From Rhodanobacter sp. A1T4 (GTDB taxonomy: Bacteria; Pseudomonadota; Gammaproteobacteria; Xanthomonadales; Rhodanobacteraceae), in contig NZ_JACHCP010000004.1 of assembly GCF_014207185.1 (NCBI RefSeq), positions 124,001-188,000 of the forward strand: a DNA stretch of 64,000 nt, written 5' to 3'. The notes under the pieces were generated by a model that was given only the letters and a program-made list of their open reading frames with translations, made no database searches and was not told where the DNA came from. Below, in pieces: positions 36,806-46,228 of the stretch. Position 1 is the first letter of the stretch. The number at the start of each line of letters is the position of its first letter. The translations under genes and the position numbers were made by a program.

Positions 36806-39063
36806 CGGCTGTCGGACTCCGGTCGGCGGCTATGTCCCGAGGTGTTCGGCTGGCGCAGGTTGCCGGTGAGACTCCGCCAGGCACGATCGAGTATGCCTTC
36901 ACGCTGCAGCGGTACTTCGCTGACGCGACCGGCAACGATTTCGTGGGCGAGTTGAGCGATATTCATCTCCTCGCCACGCTGGCCGCGCCGGGTGACCAGC
37001 AGGCAGCGACCGGATATCGGCGAATGCCAGGCCAGTTTGCGATGCACCTTCTGTTTGCTGGCGAGATCGGTGAACTCGAACCAGCTGCCAAACGGTAACT
37101 CATGCAGATGCTGCTGAACCGCCAGCTCGCGCGGATCGACAGTCGCCTCCTGCGGGAGTTCGGGAATGGTCGAGTCCTGGCTGGCGGTTTCGCCCAGCCG
37201 CTGATGCTGTTTGAGGCGCAGCGCAAGGTCGGTGGTGCTGGGCAAGTCCACGTTGGAGTCCGGGTCATCCAGCCCAAGCAATCGCCGTGCTACCTGCACC
37301 GCTTCCCCGGCGTGCATGCCGATCTGCTGCAGTCCGACTTCCACATCGACTTGCAGTCGGTCGCGATCCCCTATGGGTAAACGGCCGAGTAATTGATCGG
37401 TGATCGCCAGCTGGGCTTGGAAGGCGCCGCTTTGCTCGCCATGACGCAGCAGCGTCAGCGCCAACACGTCGGACCAGGCGCGATCGAGCAGGGCTCGCAG
37501 CAGGCCGCGCGGTGGCGTTTGCGCAAAGCGTTCGGCCATGTATTCACTGGCTCGCTGGCGTGCCTGATCCAGCCGCTCGCGACCCCTGGCGGCTTCCAGA
37601 TGTCGGTTTTCGGCAGTTTGTGCTTTGCGTGTCAACAGGGACAGGTGATGTTCGATATCGGCGAGCAGGCTCGTATAAAGGCCCGCCGTCGGCGGTTCCT
37701 GATTGGCGCGGGTCACCAGCTGGTCGAGCTTCGCCGCCAGCGGCCGGCCGCTTTCGTCGTCGCTGCCATCGAGCCAGTCGTGCGCGGCGGCGGTAACCGT
37801 ATCGAGCAGTTTGCGCGCGGGATGTTCGCGTTGTTCAAAGAATGCGGGATCCGCTACGGCAATACGCGTGACGGGTAGTTGCATATTGCCGAGCAGAGCG
37901 TGCGCATTATTTTCGCCGCCCAGCATTTGTTGGCCAAGCTGTTCGAACAGCATGGCGACAAGATCCACCGTGTCGCCTTGTTCGATGCTGAGCTGAGTTC
38001 GCGGCGCATCGCTGGGCTTGCCCATGTTGAGCTGAGTGAGCAATTCTTCGCGCAATCGCTGGGCGCTGCGCAGCTCACGGCTGGCCTGATCGGTGACTTT
38101 GAACAGATGCTGTTGCAGGGCGCTCAACGCGATCTGCAATTCATCGGCACTGGCGGCACGGCCAGGCGGTTGGTCGTCTGTCGCAGCGCTGGTGGTGCGT
38201 CGCTGGGTCAGCAGATCACGCAGAGATTCGAGTACCTCGATGGAGTCACCGGGCGCTGCGCCCGATGCGGCTGTCTGACGTGTCTTTACCGTCGATGCTG
38301 CGGTGACCTCCTCTGGCGCGGCAACGTTGGGTCGTGTGTTGATCTGTCGTGGAACCGGGATGCTGCGCAGCTCCGGCAGAATGCCGTCATCGAGCAGCTT
38401 TGCGTTGACGGCGTCATAGACCGGCGCGAGCAATTGGATCAGCTGCTCCTCGACACTTTGCATCAGCAGCAAGTGGTGCTCCAGCGGCAGTTCGAGCGCC
38501 ACGCTGGCGGCGTGAATGGCACGGGTCAATACGTAAGGGCCGAGCGGCAGCGAGTGGCCGTCCAGCGGTGGCGCGCCAATCAATACGGCCAGTCGGTAGC
38601 CCAGTTCGTAAAGCACGCCGTTGTGGCGCATTTCGCCGCGCGCGCCAAGACGCTCGATCGACATCACCATTTCCTGCTCGGCCTGATCGAGCAGTTGCAG
38701 CGACAGTCGTGATCTTGGGCTGGCAGATGCGTCAACTTTGACAGCAGCTTTGTCGATGTCGTTGAAGGCTTCGGCGAGTTCCAGCAGGAACCGTTCTTCG
38801 AAGGCCACGCGGCCGTGTACCATGCGCAGCCGGCTGGTCAGGAAATCCTGCTGTTGCTTGGGCAGTTTTGCGCTTTCGGCCTGCTTGAACAGCTTCTGCT
38901 CGAAGTCACTCAGACATTGATGCAGCGGCTCCTGCAAGCCTTCCACGCAAAGCGCATAAGAGGCTTCAAGCAGCCGTTGCGCGCGCGCAGGCCAGCGTCC
39001 GTCTTTCAGACGAAATGATTGGTACGCCTCGAACCGACGGCGTCGATTCTGCTCGACATCCAT
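36802..39063 (-). CDS. DUF1631 domain-containing protein
   Basis: A 753-residue, mostly helical, cytoplasmic protein of the DUF1631 family, starting MDVEQNRRRRFEAYQSFRLK. Helical runs rich in Leu, Glu and Gln fill residues 1-230 and 330-560. A low-complexity linker (about 240-300) is rich in Thr, Ala and Ser. The C-terminal part has LPFGSWFEFTDLASKQKVHRKLAWHSPISGRCLLVTRRG, a beta-rich segment that resembles a degenerate PilZ-like domain. Members have often been mislabelled as thymidine phosphorylase. Its function is unknown; overlap with the PilZ gene hints at cyclic di-GMP signalling. Confidence 0.85.
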   Translation of the reverse strand: MDVEQNRRRRFEAYQSFRLKDGRWPARAQRLLEASYALCVEGLQEPLHQCLSDFEQKLFKQAESAKLPKQQQDFLTSRLRMVHGRVAFEERFLLELAEAFNDIDKAAVKVDASASPRSRLSLQLLDQAEQEMVMSIERLGARGEMRHNGVLYELGYRLAVLIGAPPLDGHSLPLGPYVLTRAIHAASVALELPLEHHLLLMQSVEEQLIQLLAPVYDAVNAKLLDDGILPELRSIPVPRQINTRPNVAAPEEVTAASTVKTRQTAASGAAPGDSIEVLESLRDLLTQRRTTSAATDDQPPGRAASADELQIALSALQQHLFKVTDQASRELRSAQRLREELLTQLNMGKPSDAPRTQLSIEQGDTVDLVAMLFEQLGQQMLGGENNAHALLGNMQLPVTRIAVADPAFFEQREHPARKLLDTVTAAAHDWLDGSDDESGRPLAAKLDQLVTRANQEPPTAGLYTSLLADIEHHLSLLTRKAQTAENRHLEAARGRERLDQARQRASEYMAERFAQTPPRGLLRALLDRAWSDVLALTLLRHGEQSGAFQAQLAITDQLLGRLPIGDRDRLQVDVEVGLQQIGMHAGEAVQVARRLLGLDDPDSNVDLPSTTDLALRLKQHQRLGETASQDSTIPELPQEATVDPRELAVQQHLHELPFGSWFEFTDLASKQKVHRKLAWHSPISGRCLLVTRRGQRGEEMNIAQLAHEIVAGRVSEVPLQREGILDRAWRSLTGNLRQPNTSGHSRRPESDSR

Positions 39064-39163
39064 GATGAACTCGCCCCATCCCCAATCCTTGTGAGTTTAT
39101 GCTGCTTGTCACAGACACGCTACCGGATAATCGTGTAAAGGCCGTGCAGCTCAAGGTTCCGTA

Positions 39164-40330
39164 TCAGTCCATAAAACTGGCGATCACGTCGTTCAGAAAG
39201 CGCTGGCCAAGTGGGGTGGTGTGCAGCTTTTGCGGGTCGTCCATCAGCCAACCCCGCTGGCGGCCGGCGGTCAGTGCTCGCGCAATCGTCTCTGGCATCA
39301 GTCCGGTACGTGCCGTGAAATCTTCGGACGGCACGCCGTCTACCAGCCGCAGCGCGTTCAGCATGTACTCGAACGGCAGCTCGGCCGCGCTGACCACGCT
39401 GTCGCCGCCGATTCGCGCCGGGCTGCCACCCGCATCCATATAGGCCTTCGGCAGGCGGGATTTCCAGCGACGGTGGACCTGGCCATTGGCCGCGTCGCTG
39501 ATCTTGCCGTGTGCACCAGCGCCGATGCCCAGGTAATCGCCAAAACGCCAGTAGTTGAGGTTGTGCGCACAGCGCCGGTCGGGCTGTGCGTAGGCGGAAA
39601 TTTCGTACTGGCCGTAGCCGGCTACCGCCAACGCCTGCTCGCAAGCTTCCTGCATCGCCCACGCATGATCGTCATCCGGTAGCGGCGGCGGATTGGCGGC
39701 GAAAGCGGTGTTGGGCTCGAGGGTGAGCTGGTAGTGCGAGATGTGTGTCGGCTGCAGGGCAACAGCTCGCGCGACATCGGCAAGTGCGCCATCGAGCTGT
39801 TGTTGCGGCAGCGCATACATCAGATCGAGGTTGATGTTGCGGTAGCCTGCATCTTGCGCCGATTTCACCGCAACCTCGGCCTCGCTGGCGGAATGGATGC
39901 GGCCCAGTCGCTTCAGCTTATCGTCGTCGAAACTCTGGACGCCGAACGAAATGCGATTGATGCCCGCAGCGAGATAGCCATCGAAACGGCCATGTTCGAC
40001 CGTGCCAGGATTCGTCTCCAGCGTGATCTCGGCGTCGTCTGCCAGCGGCAGGCGTTCACGCACGCCGTCGAGCAGGCGCTCGATCAGTTCCGGTGCAAAC
40101 AGGCTCGGTGTGCCACCGCCGAAGAAAATGCTGATAATGGAGCGGCCTTCGAGCGCCGCGGCAAAATCGGTGCGGTCGGCATCGAGATCGGCGAGCAGGT
40201 GATCGATGTAATCGGCGTAGGGCGGCGGCTCGCTGCGTAGGCCATGTGAGTTGAAATCGCAGTATGGGCACTTCTTCACGCACCACGGCATGTGTATGTA
40301 GAGCGACAGTGGTGGTGCAAGCAGGCTCAT
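39164..40330 (-). CDS. hemW: Radical SAM haem chaperone HemW
   Basis: HemW is a 388-residue radical SAM protein that delivers haem to apo-proteins. The iron-sulfur cysteine motif is CVKKCPYC in MPWCVKKCPYCDFNSHG, near residue 17. FFGGGTPSLF follows as the SAM-binding segment, and NRISFGVQSFDDDKLKRLGR is conserved. The C-terminal winged-helix region contains RRGWLMDD-like sequence. It resembles coproporphyrinogen oxidase HemN but is shorter and lacks its extra N-terminal segment. It overlaps rdgB by 4 bases. Confidence 0.92.
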   Translation of the reverse strand: MSLLAPPLSLYIHMPWCVKKCPYCDFNSHGLRSEPPPYADYIDHLLADLDADRTDFAAALEGRSIISIFFGGGTPSLFAPELIERLLDGVRERLPLADDAEITLETNPGTVEHGRFDGYLAAGINRISFGVQSFDDDKLKRLGRIHSASEAEVAVKSAQDAGYRNINLDLMYALPQQQLDGALADVARAVALQPTHISHYQLTLEPNTAFAANPPPLPDDDHAWAMQEACEQALAVAGYGQYEISAYAQPDRRCAHNLNYWRFGDYLGIGAGAHGKISDAANGQVHRRWKSRLPKAYMDAGGSPARIGGDSVVSAAELPFEYMLNALRLVDGVPSEDFTARTGLMPETIARALTAGRQRGWLMDDPQKLHTTPLGQRFLNDVIASFMD

Positions 40331-40932
40331 GCCGAGGCGTGCAGCTCGATCAGTCGCGCGTGCAGTTTTGCCAGTGCCTGGCCGCGATGACTGAGCCGAT
40401 TCTTCGTCACGGTATCGAGTTCAGCCACGCTGGCGGTTTGGCCATCGGGCAGGAATAGCGGGTTGTAACCAAAACCATTCGTGCCGCGTGGTGCATCGAG
40501 GATGCGCCCGTGCCAGCGTGCTTCGGCGATCAGCGGTGCCGGGTCGTCGGCATGCTGCAGCAGCGCAAGCACGCAAATGAAGAATGCACCGCGTTGCTCC
40601 GTCGGCACGCCATCGAGTTCGCGCAGCAGTTTCAGGTTGTTCGCCGCGTCGTCGCCGTGGCCGCCACTGTAGCGGGCCGAATACAGGCCCGGTGCGTTGT
40701 GCAGGTAGTCGACGCACAGACCGGAGTCATCGGCCAGCGCCGGCAGGCCGGTGGCGCTCGCGGCATTGCGTGCCTTCAACAAGGCATTCTCGACGAAGGT
40801 CAGGCCGGTTTCCTCGGCGTCTTCGACGCCGAGGCTGCCCTGGGTAATCACTTCAAAACCGCTGTCGGCGAACAGCTCGCCGAATTCGGCGAGCTTGCCG
40901 CGGTTGCTGCTGGCAAGAACGATGCGCCCCAT
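40327..40932 (-). CDS. rdgB: RdgB/HAM1 non-canonical purine NTP pyrophosphatase
   Basis: RdgB hydrolyses dITP, dXTP and ITP to keep deaminated purines out of DNA. The 201-residue sequence has the family start IVLASSNRGKLAEF, the catalytic LADDSGLCVDYL, and TNGFGYNPLFLPDG for base recognition. It sits in the order rph-rdgB-hemW, as in many proteobacteria, with 6 bases to rph and a 4-base overlap with hemW. Confidence 0.95.
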   Translation of the reverse strand: MGRIVLASSNRGKLAEFGELFADSGFEVITQGSLGVEDAEETGLTFVENALLKARNAASATGLPALADDSGLCVDYLHNAPGLYSARYSGGHGDDAANNLKLLRELDGVPTEQRGAFFICVLALLQHADDPAPLIAEARWHGRILDAPRGTNGFGYNPLFLPDGQTASVAELDTVTKNRLSHRGQALAKLHARLIELHASA

Positions 40933-40938
40933 GGCAAG

Positions 40939-41670
40939 TCAGCCTTGCGCCAATGCAGCGCGCTGCGCCAGGACCAGTTCACCAATGCCTTTCTCGGCCA
41001 ACGCCAGTAGCGCGTCCATTTCATCGCGACGGAACGCGTGGCCTTCGGCCGTGCCCTGGACTTCGATGAAACCGCCGCCGTCGTTCATCACCACATTCAT
41101 GTCGGTATCGCAGTTGGAATCTTCGGCGTAGTCCAGATCGAGCACTGGCAAGCCCTTGTAGATACCGACTGAGATCGCTGCGACAGCACCGACGATCGGA
41201 TTGCGCTTGAGGTTTTCACGCTTCATCAGGTGATTGATCGCATCGACGAGTGCCACGTAGGCACCGGTAATCGCCGCGGTACGCGTGCCACCGTCGGCCT
41301 GGATTACGTCGCAGTCCAGCGTGATGACACGCTCGCCCAGCGCCTGACGATTGATGCAGGCACGCAGGCTGCGGCCGATCAGTCGCTGGATTTCCATGGT
41401 CCGGCCGCCCTGGCCGCCGCGCGCGGCTTCACGCTGCATGCGGGTGTTGGTGGCGCGCGGCAGCATGCCGTATTCGGCGGTAACCCAGCCTTCGCCCTTG
41501 CCACGCAGCCAGGCTGGCACGCGATCCTCGATGCTGGCGGTGCACAGGACGCGCGTATCGCCGAAGCTCACCAGTACCGAACCTTCGGCGTGGCGGGTGT
41601 AATGACGTTCAATGGTGATGCTGCGCAGCTGGTCGCTGGCGCGGCCGCTGGGGCGGGTAACGGAATTCAT
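40939..41670 (-). CDS. rph: Ribonuclease PH
   Basis: RNase PH trims tRNA 3' ends phosphorolytically. The 243-residue protein begins [16 protein letters not shown]. The conserved [52 protein letters not shown] and [19 protein letters not shown] segments hold the phosphate and RNA contacts and the acidic active-site Asp residues. The ATG at 41670 is the family start; the frame opens 33 bases earlier. Divergent from yicC with an 89-base gap. Confidence 0.95.
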   Translation of the reverse strand: MNSVTRPSGRASDQLRSITIERHYTRHAEGSVLVSFGDTRVLCTASIEDRVPAWLRGKGEGWVTAEYGMLPRATNTRMQREAARGGQGGRTMEIQRLIGRSLRACINRQALGERVITLDCDVIQADGGTRTAAITGAYVALVDAINHLMKRENLKRNPIVGAVAAISVGIYKGLPVLDLDYAEDSNCDTDMNVVMNDGGGFIEVQGTAEGHAFRRDEMDALLALAEKGIGELVLAQRAALAQG

Positions 41671-41759
41671 GGGGTTGTTCGCTGAGATCGCCGGATCAAG
41701 CAAGGCGGGGTCGGAGAGTTTACCATTGCGTCCTGTTTCCCACGTTTGGATGACTCCCC

Positions 41760-42623
41760 ATGATCCGCAGCATGACGGCCTATGCCAGCGCCGAAGCCGC
41801 CGGCCCCGCAGGCACCCTCAGCTGCGAGCTGCGTACGGTCAACCATCGGTATCTGGAGCTGAGTCCGCGTCTGCCTGACGAATTGCGCAGTTTCGAGTCG
41901 CTGTTGCGCGAGCGGATCGCGGCCAAGCTGTCGCGCGGCAAGCTCGACATCACCGTGCGCGTGCGCGGCAACGAAGCACGCGGCGACACGCTACAGATCA
42001 ACGGCGCGCTGGTGACGAAGCTCGCCGAGCTGGCGCTGGACATGCAGGCGCGCTTCCCGAACCTGCAGGTGGAACTCACCGACTTATTGCGCTTTCCCGG
42101 TGTGATGCAGCAGGCCGAGATCGACCCGGAAGCGCAGCAGGCGGCGCTGTTCGAGGTGCTTGATCGCGCACTCGACGTGCTCACCGCCACGCGCGAACGT
42201 GAAGGCGAGAAACTGGGCGAGATCCTGCGCGAGAAGCTCGACGGCATCGAACGCGTCGTTGCCGATGTGCGTACCTGGATGCCGGAAATCCGCGCCGCCC
42301 TGCGTACACGGCTTGAAGGTCGGCTGGCCGACATCAAGCAGCCGATCGAGCCGGGTCGGCTGGAGCAGGAGCTGGTCATGCAGATCACCCGCACCGATGT
42401 GGACGAGGAGCTGGACCGGCTCAGCACGCATATCGGCGAAACCCGCCGTGTGCTTGGGTTGAAGGAACCGGTCGGTCGCCGACTGGATTTCCTGATGCAG
42501 GAGTTCAACCGCGAGGCGAACACGCTGGGTTCCAAATCGGTCGATGCGCGCAGCACCAATGCGGCAGTCGAGCTGAAGGTGCTGATTGAGCAGATGCGCG
42601 AACAGGTGCAGAACATCGAATGA
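41760..42623 (+). CDS. yicC: YicC family endoribonuclease
   Basis: A 287-residue YicC protein: [10 protein letters not shown] at the start, [18 protein letters not shown] in the middle, and the conserved C-terminal signature [22 protein letters not shown]. coli YicC is a ribonuclease that promotes decay of the small RNA RyhB. In many bacteria yicC is next to gmk, but here 2.1 kb containing a secreted-protein gene separates them. The start ATG at 41760 is unambiguous. Confidence 0.93.
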   Translation: MIRSMTAYASAEAAGPAGTLSCELRTVNHRYLELSPRLPDELRSFESLLRERIAAKLSRGKLDITVRVRGNEARGDTLQINGALVTKLAELALDMQARFPNLQVELTDLLRFPGVMQQAEIDPEAQQAALFEVLDRALDVLTATREREGEKLGEILREKLDGIERVVADVRTWMPEIRAALRTRLEGRLADIKQPIEPGRLEQELVMQITRTDVDEELDRLSTHIGETRRVLGLKEPVGRRLDFLMQEFNREANTLGSKSVDARSTNAAVELKVLIEQMREQVQNIE

Positions 42624-42804
42624 TGCCTAAGAAGGCTCGTCTAATTCATCGCGCCGGGATCCCGAGATGGCTATTCGATGAGCCTTTTCTTGTCCGGTGC
42701 AGAATCATTCGTCCAGACGCATGTGGTAATCCGCCACTGGATAAGTAAGGTTGGCGTCTGATTCGAGCGTCGCCGTGATGTCTTGTCGCGAACCGACGCG
42801 GGTC

Positions 42805-42868
42805 TTGGCCGAGGGGATTTTTCCCCTCGGCCTCCCTGCACGGTCGCTATCCATAGAAAGCGACCGAA
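42805..42868. terminator. Two hairpins between yicC and the convergent secreted-protein gene
   Basis: A perfect 11-bp stem GGCCGAGGGGA / TCCCCTCGGCC (42807-42832) and a perfect 8-bp stem CGGTCGCT / AGCGACCG (42841-42866) lie between the two convergent 3' ends. They probably end one or both transcripts, though the T-runs are short. Another partial inverted repeat follows yicC directly (GGCTC near 42634 with GAGCCTTTT near 42678). Confidence 0.55.
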
Positions 42869-42873
42869 AAGAC

Positions 42874-44007
42874 TCAGTTCGATTCGGTAAACTGAATATA
42901 GGGCGATGATGCGCCCGTGGCGGTGCAGCTGCCGGTCAAGGTCAAATTATTGGTTTCGCCGGTGAAGCCCGCATCGGATGGTCCAACGCATGTTGGCGCG
43001 CTCGTGCTGCCGTCAGTGACGGCATCTTTCACCGTTATCGTCGAGCCTGTATTGAAGGTCGCCGCTGATCCGCCACCGTCACCGACGATATTGAATTCCG
43101 ACTGGTTCCAGACGGCTGCGATATTGACCTTGCTGTCCTTGGTGGTCAAGGTGTATGCGGTGGTGCCATTGGTGAATACCGTCGTATCGTTGCCTCCTGA
43201 CACAACCGAGCCAGAAAGCTTCACATTCGCCAGTTGGCTAGCTGCTACTGCAGGCGCCGATATGGCGCTGCTGTTTACGTAGCAGTCTTCGCCGATGCCG
43301 TCCGGGTCCGCTCCGGCATCGTTCCACCCGCTCGGACAGGTACCGCCACTCCTAGTGCTGCTGCCGTAGCTAAAAAGCCAGTATTGAATGAATACGTAAC
43401 CCGAGCTAACGTCCGACTCATAAATGAACTGTTGCCAGACTGTGCAATACGAGTAGCTTTTGCACGTAGACGTAGTGCCATTGAAGTTCGTGTTGAGCTG
43501 AAGCGTATAGTCATTCGAGCCATCCGTGCCCGTTTCGCTCGTCACCCCGGATACTGTCGGGAAACTTCCGACTGTTCCGCTCAGCAACCCCGGGCCTTGA
43601 ACAACGTAATCTTCGCCATTGCCGACGGTTTGGGCACGACCTGCCGCTTGTGACTTTGTATTCGTTGAATCACCGAATACGCTTCCACTACGTGAGGGAA
43701 CCTTCGACCGATATTTCGCCGGTGCGGCGACGCACGTTGCTTTTTTCCAGAGAATGCTGGGGTAAGAGGCGCTGTAACAGCCTTCGGCAGGCGCGCCATG
43801 ACGTGCCATGTCCGCACGCCAGGATTCTTGTGCCTGAGCTTCGGCAGCGCTGACAGGCGGTGCGGTAAAAACCGCTTCATTGTCAGTCGGAGCGGCAAAA
43901 ACAGCGGCTGAGGTTCCAATCGCACCCACGAGACTCGCCATAATCGCGAGCTGAATCATGTAACGCGTGCCGGACTTGGATTTCGATTGCATATTTATTG
44001 CTCCCAT
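42874..44007 (-). CDS. Secreted protein of unknown function
   Basis: A 377-residue protein with a signal peptide (YMIQLAIMASLVGAIGTSAAVFAAP, cleavage near residue 39). The mature part is rich in Ser, Thr, Gly and Tyr with a few cysteines, such as CKSYSYCTVWQQFIYES. I recognise no catalytic motif. Two starts are possible, ATG 44007 and ATG 43992, each with its own GGGAG ribosome site. It sits between yicC and gmk behind an AT-rich upstream region, which suggests acquisition. It could be an exported enzyme or a surface protein. Confidence 0.72.
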   Translation of the reverse strand: MGAINMQSKSKSGTRYMIQLAIMASLVGAIGTSAAVFAAPTDNEAVFTAPPVSAAEAQAQESWRADMARHGAPAEGCYSASYPSILWKKATCVAAPAKYRSKVPSRSGSVFGDSTNTKSQAAGRAQTVGNGEDYVVQGPGLLSGTVGSFPTVSGVTSETGTDGSNDYTLQLNTNFNGTTSTCKSYSYCTVWQQFIYESDVSSGYVFIQYWLFSYGSSTRSGGTCPSGWNDAGADPDGIGEDCYVNSSAISAPAVAASQLANVKLSGSVVSGGNDTTVFTNGTTAYTLTTKDSKVNIAAVWNQSEFNIVGDGGGSAATFNTGSTITVKDAVTDGSTSAPTCVGPSDAGFTGETNNLTLTGSCTATGASSPYIQFTESN

Positions 44008-44716
44008 TTTGTTACTCCCATTAAAAATGAAAGGATGCCAATCAAACCTGATTAAAAATAATTAAAAATATAATTCAACTAGAAAATGTACAAATTCAGA
44101 TTCCTGATACTAAAATGCACTGGCATCATGCTCAATAGGAAATATTCACCTGTAAGGGTTTCCAGGTAATGCGGGCAAGAAAGCATTATTTTACGATGAA
44201 TCGCAAAATAATGCGTTGTTAATAAATTTTAAACTTCTATTACAGGCGACGTTTCGCACCACATATATCGCCATAACAAATTATTCTTGGAGTGAGTCAC
44301 AGTTTAAATTTATTGATTCGGAACGTATGTTGCTTGCTCAGAGTTGTAGCGAATGATGGCCATCCGGTGCCATGAAAACACTGCGCTACTCAATAAATTT
44401 CAATTTGAGCGCAATGCAGTTCGAGAAAGTGCTGGGCGTTACGAAAAATCGCGGCACTACCAGTCGATGCCCAGAAAACCGAACACGCCGACCGTGCTGG
44501 TGCTGGCGAAGAATGGATGCGGCTCACGTCAACGCGCTGGATCGATGCCGACCCGGCGGACCGAATGGGCTGGCTCAGTCGCTATACTGCGGCGATGAAA
44601 ATCAGCACTCAACCCGGTTGCAACCTGACATATGCCGCGACTCTGCCGCGAGGGAGTCTTGCCTGGGACAACTTGTCGCTCGCATGGATGGTACTAGGCC
44701 GGGCGCAGGACATCGC
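44008..44716. other. AT-rich intergenic region upstream of the secreted-protein gene, then gmk upstream region
   Basis: Bases about 44010-44350 are strikingly AT-rich compared with the rest of the window and contain the hairpin at 44183-44214. Bases 44360-44716 return to normal composition. Short frames here (such as 44353-44598) match nothing I recognise. A TATACT near 44582 could be a -10 element for gmk. Confidence 0.5.
44183..44214. repeat. Long inverted repeat in the AT-rich region
   Basis: GCATTATTTT (44183-44192) and AAAATAATGC (44205-44214) pair perfectly. After one A/C mismatch, CGAT and ATCG extend the stem by 4 more pairs around a GA loop. It lies about 176 bases upstream of the secreted-protein start, as an operator-like or transcript-ending structure. 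Confidence 0.6.
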
Positions 44717-45352
44717 ATGACGGCGATGTCTGACAACGCCACCCTGTTCGTGGTTGCCGCACCGTCGGGTGCGGGCAAGTCGAGTCTGGTCAACGCACTG
44801 CTGGAGCGCGAGCCGGCGATTTCGCTGTCGGTATCGCACACCACGCGCCCCCCACGGCAGGGCGAGCAATACGGCCGCCACTATTTTTTCGTTGAACGCG
44901 CTGAGTTCGAGCGCGAAATCGCCGAGGGCATCTTTCTTGAGCATGCCGAAGTTCACGGCAATCTTTACGGTACATCGCGCACCACGGTGCAGTCGCTGTT
45001 GAGCGAAGGGCATGACGTGCTGCTGGAGATCGATTGGCAGGGCGCTGAGCAGATTCGTCGCAGCAAGCCCGACTGCGTGGGTATTTTCATTTTGCCACCG
45101 TCACGGGCCGAACTGGAACGCCGACTGCGCGGCCGCGGCTTGGACAGTGCCGAAGTAATCGAGCGTCGCTTGCACAACTCGCGCGGTGAAATTGCCCATG
45201 CGCACGAGTTCGACTACATCCTGATCAACAATGTCTTTGCGGATGCATTGAATGATCTGCAGGCGATCGTGCAGGCGGTTCGTCAGCGCAGCGCGTTGCA
45301 ATGGCGGCGCCACGAGGCACTGATCACGGAACTGCTTGCGGCCGATTCCTGA
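44717..45352 (+). CDS. gmk: Guanylate kinase
   Basis: Gmk converts GMP to GDP with ATP. The 211-residue chain has the P-loop VVAAPSGAGKSSLV, SVSHTTRPPRQGEQYGRHYFF for GMP binding, and LLEIDWQGAEQIRR. The ATG at 44717 follows an AGGA site; a second ATG at 44726 would shorten it by 3 residues. Reading frames extending upstream have no homology. rpoZ and spoT, its usual partners, lie 5.6 kb downstream after an inserted block. Confidence 0.95.
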   Translation: MTAMSDNATLFVVAAPSGAGKSSLVNALLEREPAISLSVSHTTRPPRQGEQYGRHYFFVERAEFEREIAEGIFLEHAEVHGNLYGTSRTTVQSLLSEGHDVLLEIDWQGAEQIRRSKPDCVGIFILPPSRAELERRLRGRGLDSAEVIERRLHNSRGEIAHAHEFDYILINNVFADALNDLQAIVQAVRQRSALQWRRHEALITELLAADS

Positions 45353-45356
45353 AAGC

Positions 45357-46113
45357 TCAGTCGAGCAGGGTCTGCAGGTAGCGCTCGGGATGGTTGAGAA
45401 ACCTGCGGGTGAGTTCGAAATGCTCCGTCTGCTTGTAGTCCACACGTTCCAGCCCTTGTTCGCCGATCTGATAAATCCATGCATCGGGGTAGCTGAGCAA
45501 AATCGGTGAATGCGTGGCGACGATGAATTGCGAACGGTCCTACACCAGTTCATGTACTCGTCGCAACATCGCCAGTTGACGTCCCGGCGAAAGCGCAGCT
45601 TCGGGCTCGTCGAGCAGGTGAGCCCTGGCCGCCGAAGCGGTGCATCATCAGCGACAAGAACGACTCGCCGTGGGATTGTTCGTGCAGCGAGCGGCCGCCG
45701 TAGGATTGAACCGCGCCCAGCGAATCAATTTCCGTGGCCACGTTGAAGAAGCTTTCGGCGCGAAGGAAAAATCCGTCCTTCGGCCGTCGAAAAGTTTTTG
45801 TCAGCAGCAGGTATTCATGCAGATCCGAATGCGAGGCGCACGTGGCAAAGCGAAAGTTTTTTGTGTCATCTTCCGGATTGAAGCCCCAGGCTGTGGCGAT
45901 GGCCTCCATCAGCGTGGATTTGCCGCTGCCGTTCTCGCCGACCAGAAAGGTGACTGAGGGATGTAGCTCAAGCGCCGTAAAGTCGCGCAACACGGGCAGG
46001 GCGAATGGGTACTGATCGAACGAAGGCACGCCGCAGTCGCACGTACATGACGTAATGTTCGGCATCAATCGTTCGCATGCAGCATTCCCTCGCTTTTCGT
46101 GGTCCATGGTCAC
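45357..46113 (-). pseudogene. AAA family ATPase pseudogene (frameshift plus stop)
   Basis: The N-terminal part reads LVGENGSGKSTLMEAIATAWGF (Walker A) and ends in SLMMHRFGGQG. Near 45620-45632 the frame shifts; in the new frame it continues LLDEPEAALSPGRQLAMLRR (Walker B), then meets a TAG at 45540-45542, after which DRSQFIVATHSPILLSYPDAWIY and a normal C-terminus ending in LQTLLD follow to 45357. The TAG is one base from CAG (Gln). Two independent lesions argue for decay. Such small ATPases occur alone in many genomes and have no clear role. Confidence 0.8.
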
Positions 46114-46228
46114 TCATCGTCGGTCCAGATTCAAACGTCGTGGTCTGAATACCCGCCTGCCGTGTGGGTGGCTTGGCGTGGCGCTAGGGCGAGGCTTCCG
46201 GTAACTTGTACCCTCTTTAACGCATCTG

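Noticed and set aside
44353..44598. 81-residue frame upstream of gmk
   Set aside because: No ribosome site or recognisable motif; it may be a decayed remnant but cannot be supported.
45101..45553. 150-residue minus-strand frame next to gmk
   Set aside because: It is a shadow across the end of gmk and the broken ATPase gene; the real ATPase C-terminus is in another frame.
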